Source: JAXDMK01 sp963765955
GTDB lineage: Bacteria > Actinomycetota > Acidimicrobiia > Acidimicrobiales > AC-14
Reading direction: 5' to 3'
Assembly (NCBI GenBank): GCA_963765955.1
Contig: CAVXYA010000001.1
Span: 1-64,000 of the forward strand
Length of the DNA stretch: 64,000 nucleotides
The position numbers and the translations under genes are program-made. Shown one piece after another: positions 9,254-17,009 of the stretch (the stretch's first letter is position 1; each line of letters begins with the position of its first letter). Under the pieces are notes generated by a model, which saw nothing but the letters and a program-made list of their open reading frames with translations, searched no databases and was not told the origin of the DNA.

Positions 9254-9690
9254 TCGTCCTGCCAGACGTCAATGTCCTCGTCTACGCCTTCCGACGGGAG
9301 TCCTCGCTTCACGAGCGGTATGCCGCGTGGCTCGCCGAGCTGTTGAGTGGCGCGGACGAGGTGGGCGTCACCGAAGGCTCGCTCGTTGGTTTCCTCCGCA
9401 TCGTCACCAACCCACGCATCTACGCCGACCCGGCACCGACCTCCGAGGCGCTGATGTTTGTGGATGCAGTTCGCCTCGCCCGACGACGGAGGTGGGTCGG
9501 CGTCACCGACGCGGTTTGGACGACCTTTTCGGCGCTGGTCAACTCCGATCCGCAGGTCCGCGGCAACCTGCTGCCGGACGCATGGCTGGCTGCCCTCGCC
9601 CTCGCTCACGGATGCCGCCTCGCCACCGCGGACCGCGGCTTCGCCCGCTTCGATGGCCTCGACTGGTTCGATCCGGCACGGCCTCGCTGA
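9250..9690 (+). CDS. vapC: VapC-type PIN-domain ribonuclease toxin
   Basis: A 146-residue PIN-domain toxin. The acidic metal-binding residues are visible in LPDVNVLVYAFR (Asp near residue 6), TEGSLVGFLRIV (Glu), PDAWLAALALAHG (Asp) and LATADRGFARF (Asp). The VTNPRIY signature is typical of the TA_Chlor/Mtu subgroup of VapC. VapC enzymes cleave tRNA or rRNA. The TTG start at 9250 is fixed by overlap with the vapB stop. A Tn3-type repeat begins 41 bases after its stop, so the gene itself is intact. Confidence 0.87.
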   Translation: MIVLPDVNVLVYAFRRESSLHERYAAWLAELLSGADEVGVTEGSLVGFLRIVTNPRIYADPAPTSEALMFVDAVRLARRRRWVGVTDAVWTTFSALVNSDPQVRGNLLPDAWLAALALAHGCRLATADRGFARFDGLDWFDPARPR

Positions 9691-9731
9691 CCCAGCCTCG
9701 CGGCCACCTCGCAAGCCGTCTCCTGGAGAGC

Positions 9732-9769
9732 GGCCTTTTCGTATGAAGGGAACGAAGAGTTCATCAGTC
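9732..9769 (-). repeat. Tn3-family terminal inverted repeat, copy B
   Basis: Reading on the plus strand from 9732, the block starts GGCCTTTTCGTATGAAG, followed by GGAACGAAGAGTTCATCAG. It is the inverted counterpart of copy A, with a few mismatches and one missing base. The decayed transposase tail abuts its inner side, which is where the IR next to tnpA lies in Tn3 elements. Confidence 0.7.
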
Positions 9770-10040
9770 TTGATGTGGGAGCGAGCGAAGTTCTCCAGCT
9801 CGAACGCTGTCTGCGACGCTGAACGAGTATCGGCCATGCAGCTCGATGTGCTATCGAACCAAGGGCGATAGTCGTTCGAGGTCGTGGTCGTCGACGGCCT
9901 TGCCTTCGTCCTGCACGTACCTGACGGCCCGGTCGAGCTAGCGCGCGTTGAAAGAGGGCGAGCGCATTGAGGACGATGGCGAGCGCGCCGAGGTGGTCGA
10001 CGCCGACGAGGACATGCCTCCGGAGGGTCGCCATCGACGG
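9764..10040 (-). pseudogene. tnpA: C-terminal remnant of a Tn3-family transposase
   Basis: On the minus strand the first frame gives LRRHVLVGVDHLGALAIVLN and ALALF. After a shift, another frame gives DRAVRYVQDEGKAVDDHDL, then RLSPLVR-stop-HIELHGRYSFSV. The RLSPL...HI..HGRYSF block is the hallmark C-terminus of Tn3-type DDE transposases. One frameshift and at least two in-frame stops (before DRAVRYV and before HIELHG) mark it as dead. It ends against terminal repeat B. Nothing of the transposase upstream of 10040 survives. Confidence 0.75.
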
Positions 10041-10048
10041 TCACCAGG

Positions 10049-10091
10049 CCGGGGATCGTTGGCGCCGGGGATAGTTGGCGTTATCCCGACT
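10049..10091. repeat. 16-bp tandem duplication leading into a dif-like palindrome
   Basis: Two tandem copies of CCGGGGATNGTTGGCG occupy 10049-10064 and 10065-10080, differing at one base. The second copy plus the following TTATCCCG forms GGGATAG-TTGGCG-TTATCCC, a near-perfect inverted repeat around a 6-base centre. The layout matches the perfect palindrome at 15968-15995. It lies exactly between the transposase remnant and the mnhD fragment. Confidence 0.45.
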
Positions 10092-10095
10092 TCGT

Positions 10096-10881
10096 TCAGA
10101 ACGATGACCCGACGCGCGCCCTGTTATAGATGAAGAGCGTCTGGGTGCGCAGGATGGCGTAGACACCGACCTTGGTGAGTAGGCGTGCGAAGACGGCCGT
10201 CACCGCGGACGGCGCCGTCGGGTAGCTGTCGGGAAGCGAGAAGAACAGCGGGAACAGCGCCGCTTTGATGCCGAACACGACGATGAGCAGCACTGCGAAG
10301 GCGCTGGGCAGGCCGGGGGGCAGTTCGGCCATCTTGCCAGCGAGGTCGGCCATGTTGACGGTGCCGGTCGCGGCGTAGAGGAGTGCGAGTGATGCGATGA
10401 ACAGCGCCGAGGTGAGGAGGCTGATGACGACGTAGGTCATGCCCGCTCGGACCTGTTCCCGGCCGCCGCCGAGGGTCAGCAGCACGTAGCTGGCGGTGAG
10501 CATCATCTCGAAGGCGACGAACAGGTTGAACAGGTCGCCGGCCAGGAACGAGGCCGCGACGCCGGCGGCCAGGATGAGGTAGACGGATTGGAAGCCGACG
10601 TGGTTGTGCTCCGCGCCGGGCTGGCCGATGGCGTAGACGAGCACGGCGAGCAGCATCACCGAGCCGACGGTCAGCATGATCGTGGTGAGCCGGTCGGCGA
10701 CGAGGGTGATGCCCAACGGTGCCGACCAGCCGCCGGCCTGGCTGGCCGGAGCTCCATCCCGGTCGAAAACGACTTCGCGCGTTCGAAACCTTCCACCACT
10801 AGCGTCGAGCATCACCACGGTGCGCTGTTCGGGCGCCCAAAGGAGATAGCCGAGAAAAACGACCACACTCGACTGTCGCAA
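10096..10881 (-). pseudogene. mnhD: Internal fragment of a Na+/H+ antiporter subunit D gene (MnhD/MrpD)
   Basis: From about 10750 to 10135 the minus frame is clearly the middle of an MnhD/NuoN-like membrane subunit: PLGITLVADRLTTIMLTVGS, SFLAGDLFNLFVAFEMMLTA, FGIKAALFPLFFSLPDSY and FARLLTKVGVYAILRTQTL. Full MnhD proteins are about 500 aa, and here only about 205 match. The first 45 residues of the open frame are unrelated, and the last ten come from the junction sequence. No other mnh genes are nearby. It is therefore a gene fragment trapped between rearrangement points and not a working transporter. Confidence 0.75.
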
Positions 10882-10912
10882 AGCGATGGCGGTCGGGGGA
10901 GAGAGGTACCCG

Positions 10913-11956
10913 ATGCGCGCCGTCGTGTTCAGTGAATGGCAGACGTTTCCGAGCCTCGAGGAAGTCGAACAACCGGAGCCGGGTCCCGGTGAGGTGCTGC
11001 TGAAGGTGGCAGGGGCAGGTGCTTGCCACTCGGACGTCGCGATCTACAAGGACTTCGCGAAGGACACGCCGGGATCGATCCCGCCGCCGTTCACGCTCGG
11101 CCACGAGAACGCCGGCTGGGTGGAGGCGCTCGGACCGGGCGTAGCCGGGATCGCGGTGGGTGACGCGTTCCTCGTGTACGGACCGATCGGCTGTGGTCAC
11201 TGCAGGATGTGCTCGCGCGGCCAGGACACCTACTGCGAGAACGCCGCGTCGATGCCGTACCTCGGGCTGGGTCTCGGTCGCGATGGCGGGATGGCCGAGT
11301 ACGCCGTAGTTCCAGCGCGGAATCTCGTGCCGCTCGGCGACGCGGACCCGGTTGCTGCCGCGCCCCTCGCCGACGCGGGCTTGACGCCGTACCACGCCAT
11401 CAAGAACGCGCTGCCGAACCTGGCCGGCGGCGGGCGCTTCGCTCTCGTCATCGGATTGGGAGGCCTCGGTCAGATCGCGGTGCAGATCCTCACAGCTCTC
11501 ACGGGCGCAACGGTGATCGCGACGGACGTGAAACCCGACGCGATGAAGCGTGCCGAGGAGAACGGAGCGATCACGGTGCCCGCCGGCAACGACCAGGTCG
11601 CGGCCATCCGCGAGCTGACCGGGGGGCGGGGCATCGATGCCGCATTCGACATCGTCGGTGCGACGCCCACGATCAAGACAGCTCAGGCGTCGATGGCTCA
11701 GGGCGGGCGACTGACCGTCGTCGGCATCGCCGGTGGGACTACAGAGTGGAACTTCTTCGCGACCCCGTATGAGTCCACGATCACGAACACGTATTGGGGC
11801 ACGATCGAGGACCTGTACAACGTCGCCGCCATGTATCGCGCCGGGCTGATCCGACCGGACATCGAACGCTTCGCGATGGACGACGCGCTCGATGCGTACC
11901 GACGGCTGGAATCCGGTGAGCTCTCAGGTCGCGCCGTCGTCACTCCCAACGGATAG
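10913..11956 (+). CDS. Zinc-dependent NAD(P)-type alcohol dehydrogenase
   Basis: A 347-residue medium-chain dehydrogenase. Catalytic zinc ligands appear in GACHSDVA (Cys) and TLGHENAG (His-Glu). The structural zinc site is CGHCRMCSRGQDTYC. The Rossmann nucleotide site reads VIGLGGLGQIAVQ, with an Asp (TDVKPD) at the end of the second strand favouring NAD. The start is the ATG at 10913 behind a GGGGAGAGAGG site. An in-frame ATG at 10886 lies upstream of that site and is less likely. It oxidises alcohols or reduces aldehydes. It groups with the thioredoxin-reductase-like protein and universal stress protein on the other strand. Confidence 0.88.
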   Translation: MRAVVFSEWQTFPSLEEVEQPEPGPGEVLLKVAGAGACHSDVAIYKDFAKDTPGSIPPPFTLGHENAGWVEALGPGVAGIAVGDAFLVYGPIGCGHCRMCSRGQDTYCENAASMPYLGLGLGRDGGMAEYAVVPARNLVPLGDADPVAAAPLADAGLTPYHAIKNALPNLAGGGRFALVIGLGGLGQIAVQILTALTGATVIATDVKPDAMKRAEENGAITVPAGNDQVAAIRELTGGRGIDAAFDIVGATPTIKTAQASMAQGGRLTVVGIAGGTTEWNFFATPYESTITNTYWGTIEDLYNVAAMYRAGLIRPDIERFAMDDALDAYRRLESGELSGRAVVTPNG

Positions 11957-12102
11957 CCCCGCTGCTCCATCCGACCCCGAGCTCGTCGCTGACCCACGAC
12001 GCCAGCGCGGCTTGTCATGCGGTTTCGATGCAGCCTGGCACCCTCGCCCTGGTTGCTGCCGCGCAGGTGGCCCGTGCGGCCAGTCGCCCCGGTGGGTTCC
12101 GA

Positions 12103-13341
12103 TCATCCGTCGGTGAGGAACCGATGGACGAGGCCGACGGCCATCGCGCCTTCACCGACGGCAGCCGATACGCGCTTCGTCGAGCCGCGTCGCGCGTCGC
12201 CGGCGGCGAAGACCCCGGCCTGCGAAGTCTCGAGCGGATACGGGTCCCGTGGTCCCTTCCACGCCCGACCGCCGGTGACACTGGGGTCGAGCAGGTCGCG
12301 CCCCGTGACGAGGTAACCGCCTGCGTCGGTGACGAGGTTCGCCTGACGTGTCCAGTCCGTGTGGGGGGCTCCGCCGATGCAGACGAACATCGCATGTACG
12401 GCCTCGACGCTTCTCCGGTCATTGCGTGGATCCCGCAGCGTGACAGTCCGCAGCCAATCGTCGCCGTCGACCGCCGCTACCTCGGCGTGCGTGCGGACCG
12501 TGATGTTGGGTGCTTCGTCGATCCGCCGACACAAATAGTCCGACATCGACGCGGCAAGCCCAGCGCCTCGCACGACGATTGACACTGTGCGCGCCACGCT
12601 CGCGAAGCTCATGGCCGCCTGACCGGCCGAGTTTCCGCCGCCGATGACCACGATGTCCTTGTCTCGCAGGCCAGGGGCCTCGCTCACCGCAGACCCGTAG
12701 TACACCCCGGCGTGGAGGAGCCGGTCGACGCCCGGGGCGTCGAGACGACGCCAGCTGACCCCGCTGGTGCACAGCACACACCGCGAGGTGACGATGCCGC
12801 CGTCGGACAACGTGCTGCGGAACAAGCCGTCACGGTGGGCACCGGAAACGACTTCCCGGAGCATGACCATCTCGGCGCCGAACTTGACGGCCTGCCGGCG
12901 TGCCCGTTCGGCCAGCTCAACGCCAGTGATGCCCTCGGGGAAGCCGAGGTAGTTCTCGATGCTCGAGCTGGTGCCGGCCTGACCGCCGGGAACGTCGCGT
13001 TCGATCACGGCGGTATGCAAGCCCTCCGACGCCGCGTACACCGCGGCCGCCAGCCCGGCCGGGCCGGCGCCCACGATGACGAGGTCGTACGTGTCGGTCG
13101 ACGGAGGGGTGATGAGACCGAGGTGGCCGGCGAGCTCGATCAGGGTGGGGGACTCGAGCCGAGTGCCGTCCGCCAGCGTGCAGATGGCAACGCCGAGAGG
13201 ACCCTCGCCGTCCCGGTAGACAAACTTGACGTTGGTGCGGGTCAGGAAGTCCCGCATCGGAAACGCCGCCGCACCGCCCGTGATCACCACGCTCGGTGCC
13301 GGTCCCCCCGGAGGCGCGGGCAGATCGTCGGGCACCGTCAC
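12103..13341 (-). CDS. Thioredoxin-reductase-like FAD/NAD(P) oxidoreductase lacking the redox CxxC
   Basis: A 412-residue flavoprotein. Residues 1 to about 75 form a small divergent N-terminal domain (VVITGGAAAFPMRDFLTRTN) found on this TrxR branch. The FAD site follows as DLVIVGAGPAGLAAAVYAAS, then GGQAGTSSSIENYLGFPEGI, the NADPH site IVVIGGGNSAGQAAMSF and the C-terminal FAD motif GVFAAGDARRGSTKRVSAAVGEGAMA. The CxxC disulfide between the two nucleotide domains of true TrxR is absent, so it cannot reduce thioredoxin by the usual route. It lies 36 bases downstream of the stress-protein gene on the same strand. The acceptor is unknown. Confidence 0.82.
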   Translation of the reverse strand: MTVPDDLPAPPGGPAPSVVITGGAAAFPMRDFLTRTNVKFVYRDGEGPLGVAICTLADGTRLESPTLIELAGHLGLITPPSTDTYDLVIVGAGPAGLAAAVYAASEGLHTAVIERDVPGGQAGTSSSIENYLGFPEGITGVELAERARRQAVKFGAEMVMLREVVSGAHRDGLFRSTLSDGGIVTSRCVLCTSGVSWRRLDAPGVDRLLHAGVYYGSAVSEAPGLRDKDIVVIGGGNSAGQAAMSFASVARTVSIVVRGAGLAASMSDYLCRRIDEAPNITVRTHAEVAAVDGDDWLRTVTLRDPRNDRRSVEAVHAMFVCIGGAPHTDWTRQANLVTDAGGYLVTGRDLLDPSVTGGRAWKGPRDPYPLETSQAGVFAAGDARRGSTKRVSAAVGEGAMAVGLVHRFLTDG

Positions 13342-13377
13342 CTCTGGTTCACGGCGAGAAGTTGCCCGCGGCCGATG

Positions 13378-14280
13378 TCATGCCCGCACGGGTGCGACGA
13401 GGCACGGAGCGACGGAGGCGTGGACGATGTTCGCCGCCTGCGCGCCGAGCAGCGCGCGTTGCAGACCGGAGCGAGCGTGCGTCGTGACTGCCACGAGACC
13501 GGCGGGTCGCTGATCGAGGTGGGCTCGGATGCCGCCCGCCGCACCGAGAGGATCCCGCATGACTACACCATCAACGTTAAGGCCCGGACTCCATTGCTGC
13601 ACGAGGGAGTCGATGTAGCTCTCCGGGGTAACGTCGGGGCCGTATCGGGTTCGTTGCCGCTCGGTCCGGAGTGGGTCGGAAACGTCCTCGACCACCGTGA
13701 GGATGGTCAGTGACATCTCGAGCGCCCGAGCCCAGGAGACCGCCAGAGGAAGTACCTGCTCGGAGGTGTCGGAGCCGTCGACGCATGCAACCATCCGTGG
13801 CACCGAGAGCGGTTCGGGCCAGCTCCGTGGACGGGGTGACCATCCCGGGTTGTCGGCCATCGGTCCCAACGCGATCATCGGCTCGGTAGAGCATTGCAAC
13901 ACTGCTCGTGCGACCGAACCCACGACCGCGCCGTGCAGTCGGCCGCGACCATGCGTGGTCAGGCACACCACGCACGCTTCGAGCTCGGCGGCCCGCCGAA
14001 CGATCGACTCGGCAGGTTCGTCATCGTTGACCACGTGTACGCGGTCGTTGCCGATGTCGACCCCGAGTGACGCTGCCGCGAGCGCCCGCAGGCGATCGGC
14101 GTCGTCCTCCCCGCTCGCGGCGCTCACCGTTTGCAGGTCGGCGCCCAACCGTCCCGCCAGCGCCCGCGCCGTGGGGAGCGCTTGCAAGGAGAACTCCGAT
14201 CCGTCGACGGGCACCAGCACGTGCCTCACTCGCAGATCCGGTGCCGATGCGTGCTTGTCAGTCGTCACGTGTCCCAGCAT
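13378..14280 (-). CDS. Tandem universal stress protein (two UspA domains)
   Basis: The 300-residue protein has two UspA domains. The first begins RVRHVLVPVDGSEFSLQAL and ends with THGRGRLHGAVVGSVARAVL. The second begins PRMVACVDGSDTSEQVLPLA and ends with THARSGLQRALLGAQAANIV. Both keep the G-x2-G-x9-G-S/A type ATP-binding loop in recognisable form. Double UspA proteins of this kind are common in hypoxia or dormancy responses of actinobacteria. The ATG at 14280 is used; a start a few codons in is possible. It probably forms an operon with the flavoprotein downstream. Confidence 0.85.
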   Translation of the reverse strand: MLGHVTTDKHASAPDLRVRHVLVPVDGSEFSLQALPTARALAGRLGADLQTVSAASGEDDADRLRALAAASLGVDIGNDRVHVVNDDEPAESIVRRAAELEACVVCLTTHGRGRLHGAVVGSVARAVLQCSTEPMIALGPMADNPGWSPRPRSWPEPLSVPRMVACVDGSDTSEQVLPLAVSWARALEMSLTILTVVEDVSDPLRTERQRTRYGPDVTPESYIDSLVQQWSPGLNVDGVVMRDPLGAAGGIRAHLDQRPAGLVAVTTHARSGLQRALLGAQAANIVHASVAPCLVAPVRA

Positions 14281-14347
14281 TGCTGACAGCGGACTCGCCT
14301 GCTCACTGCGCCGTTCGGACGTGACCGCGCGGGCGCCTTCGCGCCGC

Positions 14348-14656
14348 CTACGACCCGCGGCGCGACAACGCTACGAGCAGGGCGGCCTCCTCGGGCCCGG
14401 CGTCAGGACCGTAGGCGGACACGATGATCCCCTTCCGGCCCCACTCGGTGCACGACACACCAAGGACGATGGCCTGATCACCCGGGTCGCTCGGGCCCTC
14501 GAACCGGAACGTGAAGTCGACGACTGCTGTCTCGATCGGGTGCGTCTCCTGCACGTCGCCGGCGACGATTCCGGGTTCGCACAAGCGATAGTCGTCCACG
14601 TACCCCTGCGCCGCCAAGAACTCAACCGCCTCGGTGACCGTGTCTGGCGTTGTCAT
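14348..14656 (-). CDS. Small conserved protein (family often labelled phosphoribosylpyrophosphate synthetase)
   Basis: A 102-residue acidic protein: TVTEAVEFLAAQGYVDDYRL at the start, then FTFRFEGPSDPGDQAIVLGV and GRKGIIVSAYGPDAG. This matches a short bacterial family (DTLSEAI..L...GYT.DF, YRFEG.(S/T)DP(G/A)D motifs) that databases often name after PRPP synthetase, although it has no PRPP synthetase motif. The function is unknown. The ATG at 14656 is preferred over 14725 because conservation begins there. It lies upstream of the stress-protein gene on the same strand, 67 bases from it. Confidence 0.6.
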   Translation of the reverse strand: MTTPDTVTEAVEFLAAQGYVDDYRLCEPGIVAGDVQETHPIETAVVDFTFRFEGPSDPGDQAIVLGVSCTEWGRKGIIVSAYGPDAGPEEAALLVALSRRGS

Positions 14657-15102
14657 CCGCGTCCTTGTGTCCCACGATCCAGAGCAATCCGTGGCCATCG
14701 GCCATGCTGGTGGCCGTGACATCACAGGCTACGCCGACCGCTCCCGAGGACCTGCCGGCGTCCATTCGAACGATTCACACGTCTCGGCTGAGGCGTAGTC
14801 GTGTCGGGGATCGCCACCATCACCGAGGCCTGCATCGACGTGAAGCACCGCGCCTGCGTTCGACGTCTGTCCGGTGCAGTGCATCTACGAGTACGACCTG
14901 GCGAAGAACGAGCTGTTCTCCGAGGAGCAGGCAGGCGGCGGCGTCACCGAGAACACCCACCAAACCAACCCAGACAACATTCGCCATGTTCGGCGACAGC
15001 CTGCTGAACGTCAACCTCGACGAGTGCACCTCGTGCTCCACCGCTACCAGCCCGACGTTCATCCGGTCGGAGCAATCTACTCCGAAGAGCACGTCCCCGA
15101 CT

Positions 15103-15825
15103 GTGCATGAGTTCATTGCCGAGCTGTGGGGCGACGGACCGGAGCCGGTGGACTCGTACCCGCTCACCGTCGGGATCCGCACCGTCGAGGTCGACGGAAA
15201 CCGGTTCCTCATCAACGGCGAGCCCTTCTACTTCCGCGGTTTCGGGATGCACGAGGACAGCCCCATCCGGGGGAAGGGCCACGACGACGTCACGATGGTC
15301 CACGACTTCGCCCTCCTGGACTGGCTCGGCGCGAACTCGTTCCACACGTCGCACTACCCCTACGCCGAAGAGGTCCTCGACTACGCCGATCGGCACGGGA
15401 TCGTCGTCATCGACGAGACCCCCGCTGTCGGGCTGAACATGGGGCTCGCCGGCGGGATCTTCGGAGCCCAGGGTTTCACCACCTTCTCCGAGGATACGAT
15501 CAACGCCACGACCCAGGAGGCGCACCGTGACGCGATCCGGGAGCCGATCGCACGCGACAAGAACCACCCCAGTGTCGTGATCTGGAGCATCGCCAACGAA
15601 CCGGAATCCGACACCCCCGCCTCACGCGACTACTTCGCGCCGCTCGCCGAGCTCGCCCGGGAGCTCGACCCCTCCCGGGCAGTCGGATTCGTCAATGTCA
15701 TGCTCGCCCCCGCTGACAAGGACGTCGTGGTCGCGACGCGCCACACAGGCATGACCCCGAGGCGTCGTAGCCGCTCACCACATCGTCCCCGTCGCCGTAG
15801 AGCTCCGGGGTCGCCAACCAGCTGA
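15103..15825 (+). pseudogene. uidA: Beta-glucuronidase (GH2) internal fragment
   Basis: The frame from 15103 to about 15740 matches the middle of GH2 beta-glucuronidase: YPLTVGIRTVEVDGNRFLIN, the catalytic-barrel entry FYFRGFGMHEDSPIRGKGHD, DWLGANSFHTSHYPYAEE, and the acid/base region VIWSIANEPESDTPASRDYF, where the Glu of NEP is the proton donor. The jelly-roll N-terminal domain is missing. The second catalytic Glu and the rest of the barrel are also missing, and after ADKDVV the frame runs into unrelated Arg-rich sequence. About 215 of 600 residues remain, so it should be inactive. Sequence from 14657 to 15102 shows no recognisable gene. Confidence 0.75.
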
Positions 15826-15951
15826 CCTGATCCGTCCATTTCCCCGCAGAATCAGCGCGCTCCACGGCTCGTTTCTACCAGACTGGCCTGTGACGAGGAT
15901 CGGGTGCAGGATCCTGAACGCAGGACGCCCGACGTCCCCAGGGAGGTTCTA

Positions 15952-15968
15952 AAAAGCCTCTGGCTTTT
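15952..15968. terminator. Short perfect hairpin with T-run
   Basis: AAAAGCC (15952-15958), loop TCT, GGCTTTT (15962-15968) make a perfect 7-bp stem ending in a T-run on the plus strand and, by symmetry, on the minus strand. It looks like a bidirectional intrinsic terminator and abuts the longer palindrome that follows. Confidence 0.5.
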
Positions 15969-15995
15969 GCGGGGATAAGGGTGATTATCCCCGCA
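15968..15995. repeat. Perfect 11-6-11 palindrome, dif-like recombination-site candidate
   Basis: Left arm TGCGGGGATAA (15968-15978), 6-base centre GGGTGA, right arm TTATCCCCGCA (15985-15995). The arms are exact inverted repeats. Xer recombination (dif) sites have the same 28-base geometry with inner ...ATAA and TTAT... ends. It sits between the uidA fragment and the MazEF module. A hairpin role in RNA is the main alternative. The rest of 15826-16220 holds no recognisable gene. Confidence 0.5.
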
Positions 15996-16220
15996 TTCCC
16001 CGGAGCAGGCGTGAAGCCTCATGGTGATCGAGATTCAAACGCCGGAAAACCCTCTCTGCCGGGGTCGGGCCTCCCAGACCCTCGGACCCGTCGGACTCGA
16101 TCACAGCGGAGACGTTCTACTCCTGGAGTTCTGCACTCCGCGCAGGCGCGGGGCCACGGGACGCACCTCAGTCCAGCGACGTCCGGTGCGGGCCTCCGCC
16201 GTTCTCGAACACCTATTTGT

Positions 16221-16258
16221 TCGATGGACTCTTCGTTCCATTCATACGGGAAAAGGCC
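16221..16258 (+). repeat. Tn3-family terminal inverted repeat, copy C
   Basis: On the minus strand from 16258 the block reads GGCCTTTTCCCGTATGAAT followed by GGAACGAAGAGTCCATCGA. It is the third copy of the 38-base Tn3-type end. Its outer side faces right, 64 bases from the end of the second mazF gene. No transposase sequence is attached. Confidence 0.6.
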
Positions 16259-16322
16259 AGAGCTACAGGAACGGCGCAGGGGCTCACGCCGATCGACGAA
16301 GTGGCGCCTTCTGTTCGCCCGT

Positions 16323-16664
16323 TCAGAGGCTCAGGACGAGGCGCAAGCCGCGATCAATCTCGGCTAGCCGTTCGCGACCCAATCGACCGATTCGCTGTCC
16401 GAGCAAGGCCCGATCGATGGTGAGCACCTGCGACACGTTGACCACCGATGGCATGGTGAGCCCCGCCGTTCCCGACGGCAGAGCGACGTTGCCCGGGGCA
16501 GCCGCCAGGCGCTGGTTGGACGTGATGGCAGCGACGATCACCGTCGAGATGCGGCTGCGGTTGAAGCGGTCGGACGACACCAGCAGCCCAGGCCGCCGGT
16601 AGCCAGGCGCCGATCCGACCGGATCCCCAAAGTCGATCCACCAGATATCGCCGCGGCTCACCAC
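16323..16664 (-). CDS. MazF/PemK-family endoribonuclease toxin
   Basis: A 113-residue MazF-fold protein: VSRGDIWWIDFGDP at the N-terminus, RRPGLLVSSDRFNRS, VIVAAITSNQRLAAAPGNV, LTMPSVVNVSQVLTIDR and a full C-terminal helix. The arginine of RRP and the Ser/Thr of ITSN correspond to catalytic positions in MazF. It overlaps the antitoxin stop by 7 bases. Unlike module 1 it is complete. Confidence 0.87.
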   Translation of the reverse strand: MVSRGDIWWIDFGDPVGSAPGYRRPGLLVSSDRFNRSRISTVIVAAITSNQRLAAAPGNVALPSGTAGLTMPSVVNVSQVLTIDRALLGQRIGRLGRERLAEIDRGLRLVLSL

Positions 16665-16903
16665 TCCCAGTCGCCGCTGTCGATCAACGCCCGCCCCACT
16701 GCGCGACCGGATCCTTCAGACCCTGATGAGTTGGCCGTGACGGCAAGCGCGTCGAGCGCGGCGGTGACCGCATCCTCGTCATGCGCCAAGAGAAACTCCT
16801 CGACGGCTCGTGCATACAGCTGGGACCGCTTCAGACCCAGGCGCGCAGCAAACTCCTCGGCACGCTCGTGCAGAGCGTCGGGCACGGACACAGCGATCTT
16901 CAC
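16658..16903 (-). CDS. Ribbon-helix-helix MazE-like antitoxin
   Basis: An 81-residue protein starting KIAVSVPDALHERAEEFAA, then LGLKRSQLYARAVEEFL, a clear ribbon-helix-helix. It ends in an acidic, Trp-containing tail for toxin binding (IDSGDWEW). The start is the GTG at 16903, and a TATACT box ends 6 bases upstream. It overlaps the toxin gene, so the two are made together. Confidence 0.83.
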   Translation of the reverse strand: MKIAVSVPDALHERAEEFAARLGLKRSQLYARAVEEFLLAHDEDAVTAALDALAVTANSSGSEGSGRAVGRALIDSGDWEW

Positions 16904-16909
16904 GACACG

Positions 16910-16915
16910 AGTATA
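16910..16915 (-). promoter_or_regulatory. Leaderless -10 box (TATACT) of MazEF module 2
   Basis: On the minus strand TATACT (16915-16910) is followed by 6 bases and the GTG at 16903. The mRNA would begin on the start codon. No Shine-Dalgarno sequence is present. Confidence 0.5.
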
Positions 16916-17009
16916 ACCGGTACGACTGACGAACTACATGTCATGCCTCGGGCCGCCTTCACTTCGCCGGGAAGCCGGACCGGGGGTCGGCGCCCGTGCG
17001 CCGGTCGGG

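Noticed and set aside
14657..15102. Coding sequence upstream of the uidA fragment
   Set aside because: The open frames show no match to the beta-glucuronidase N-terminal domain or any other family. Phrases such as IYEYDLAKNELF suggest gene debris but are too short to name.
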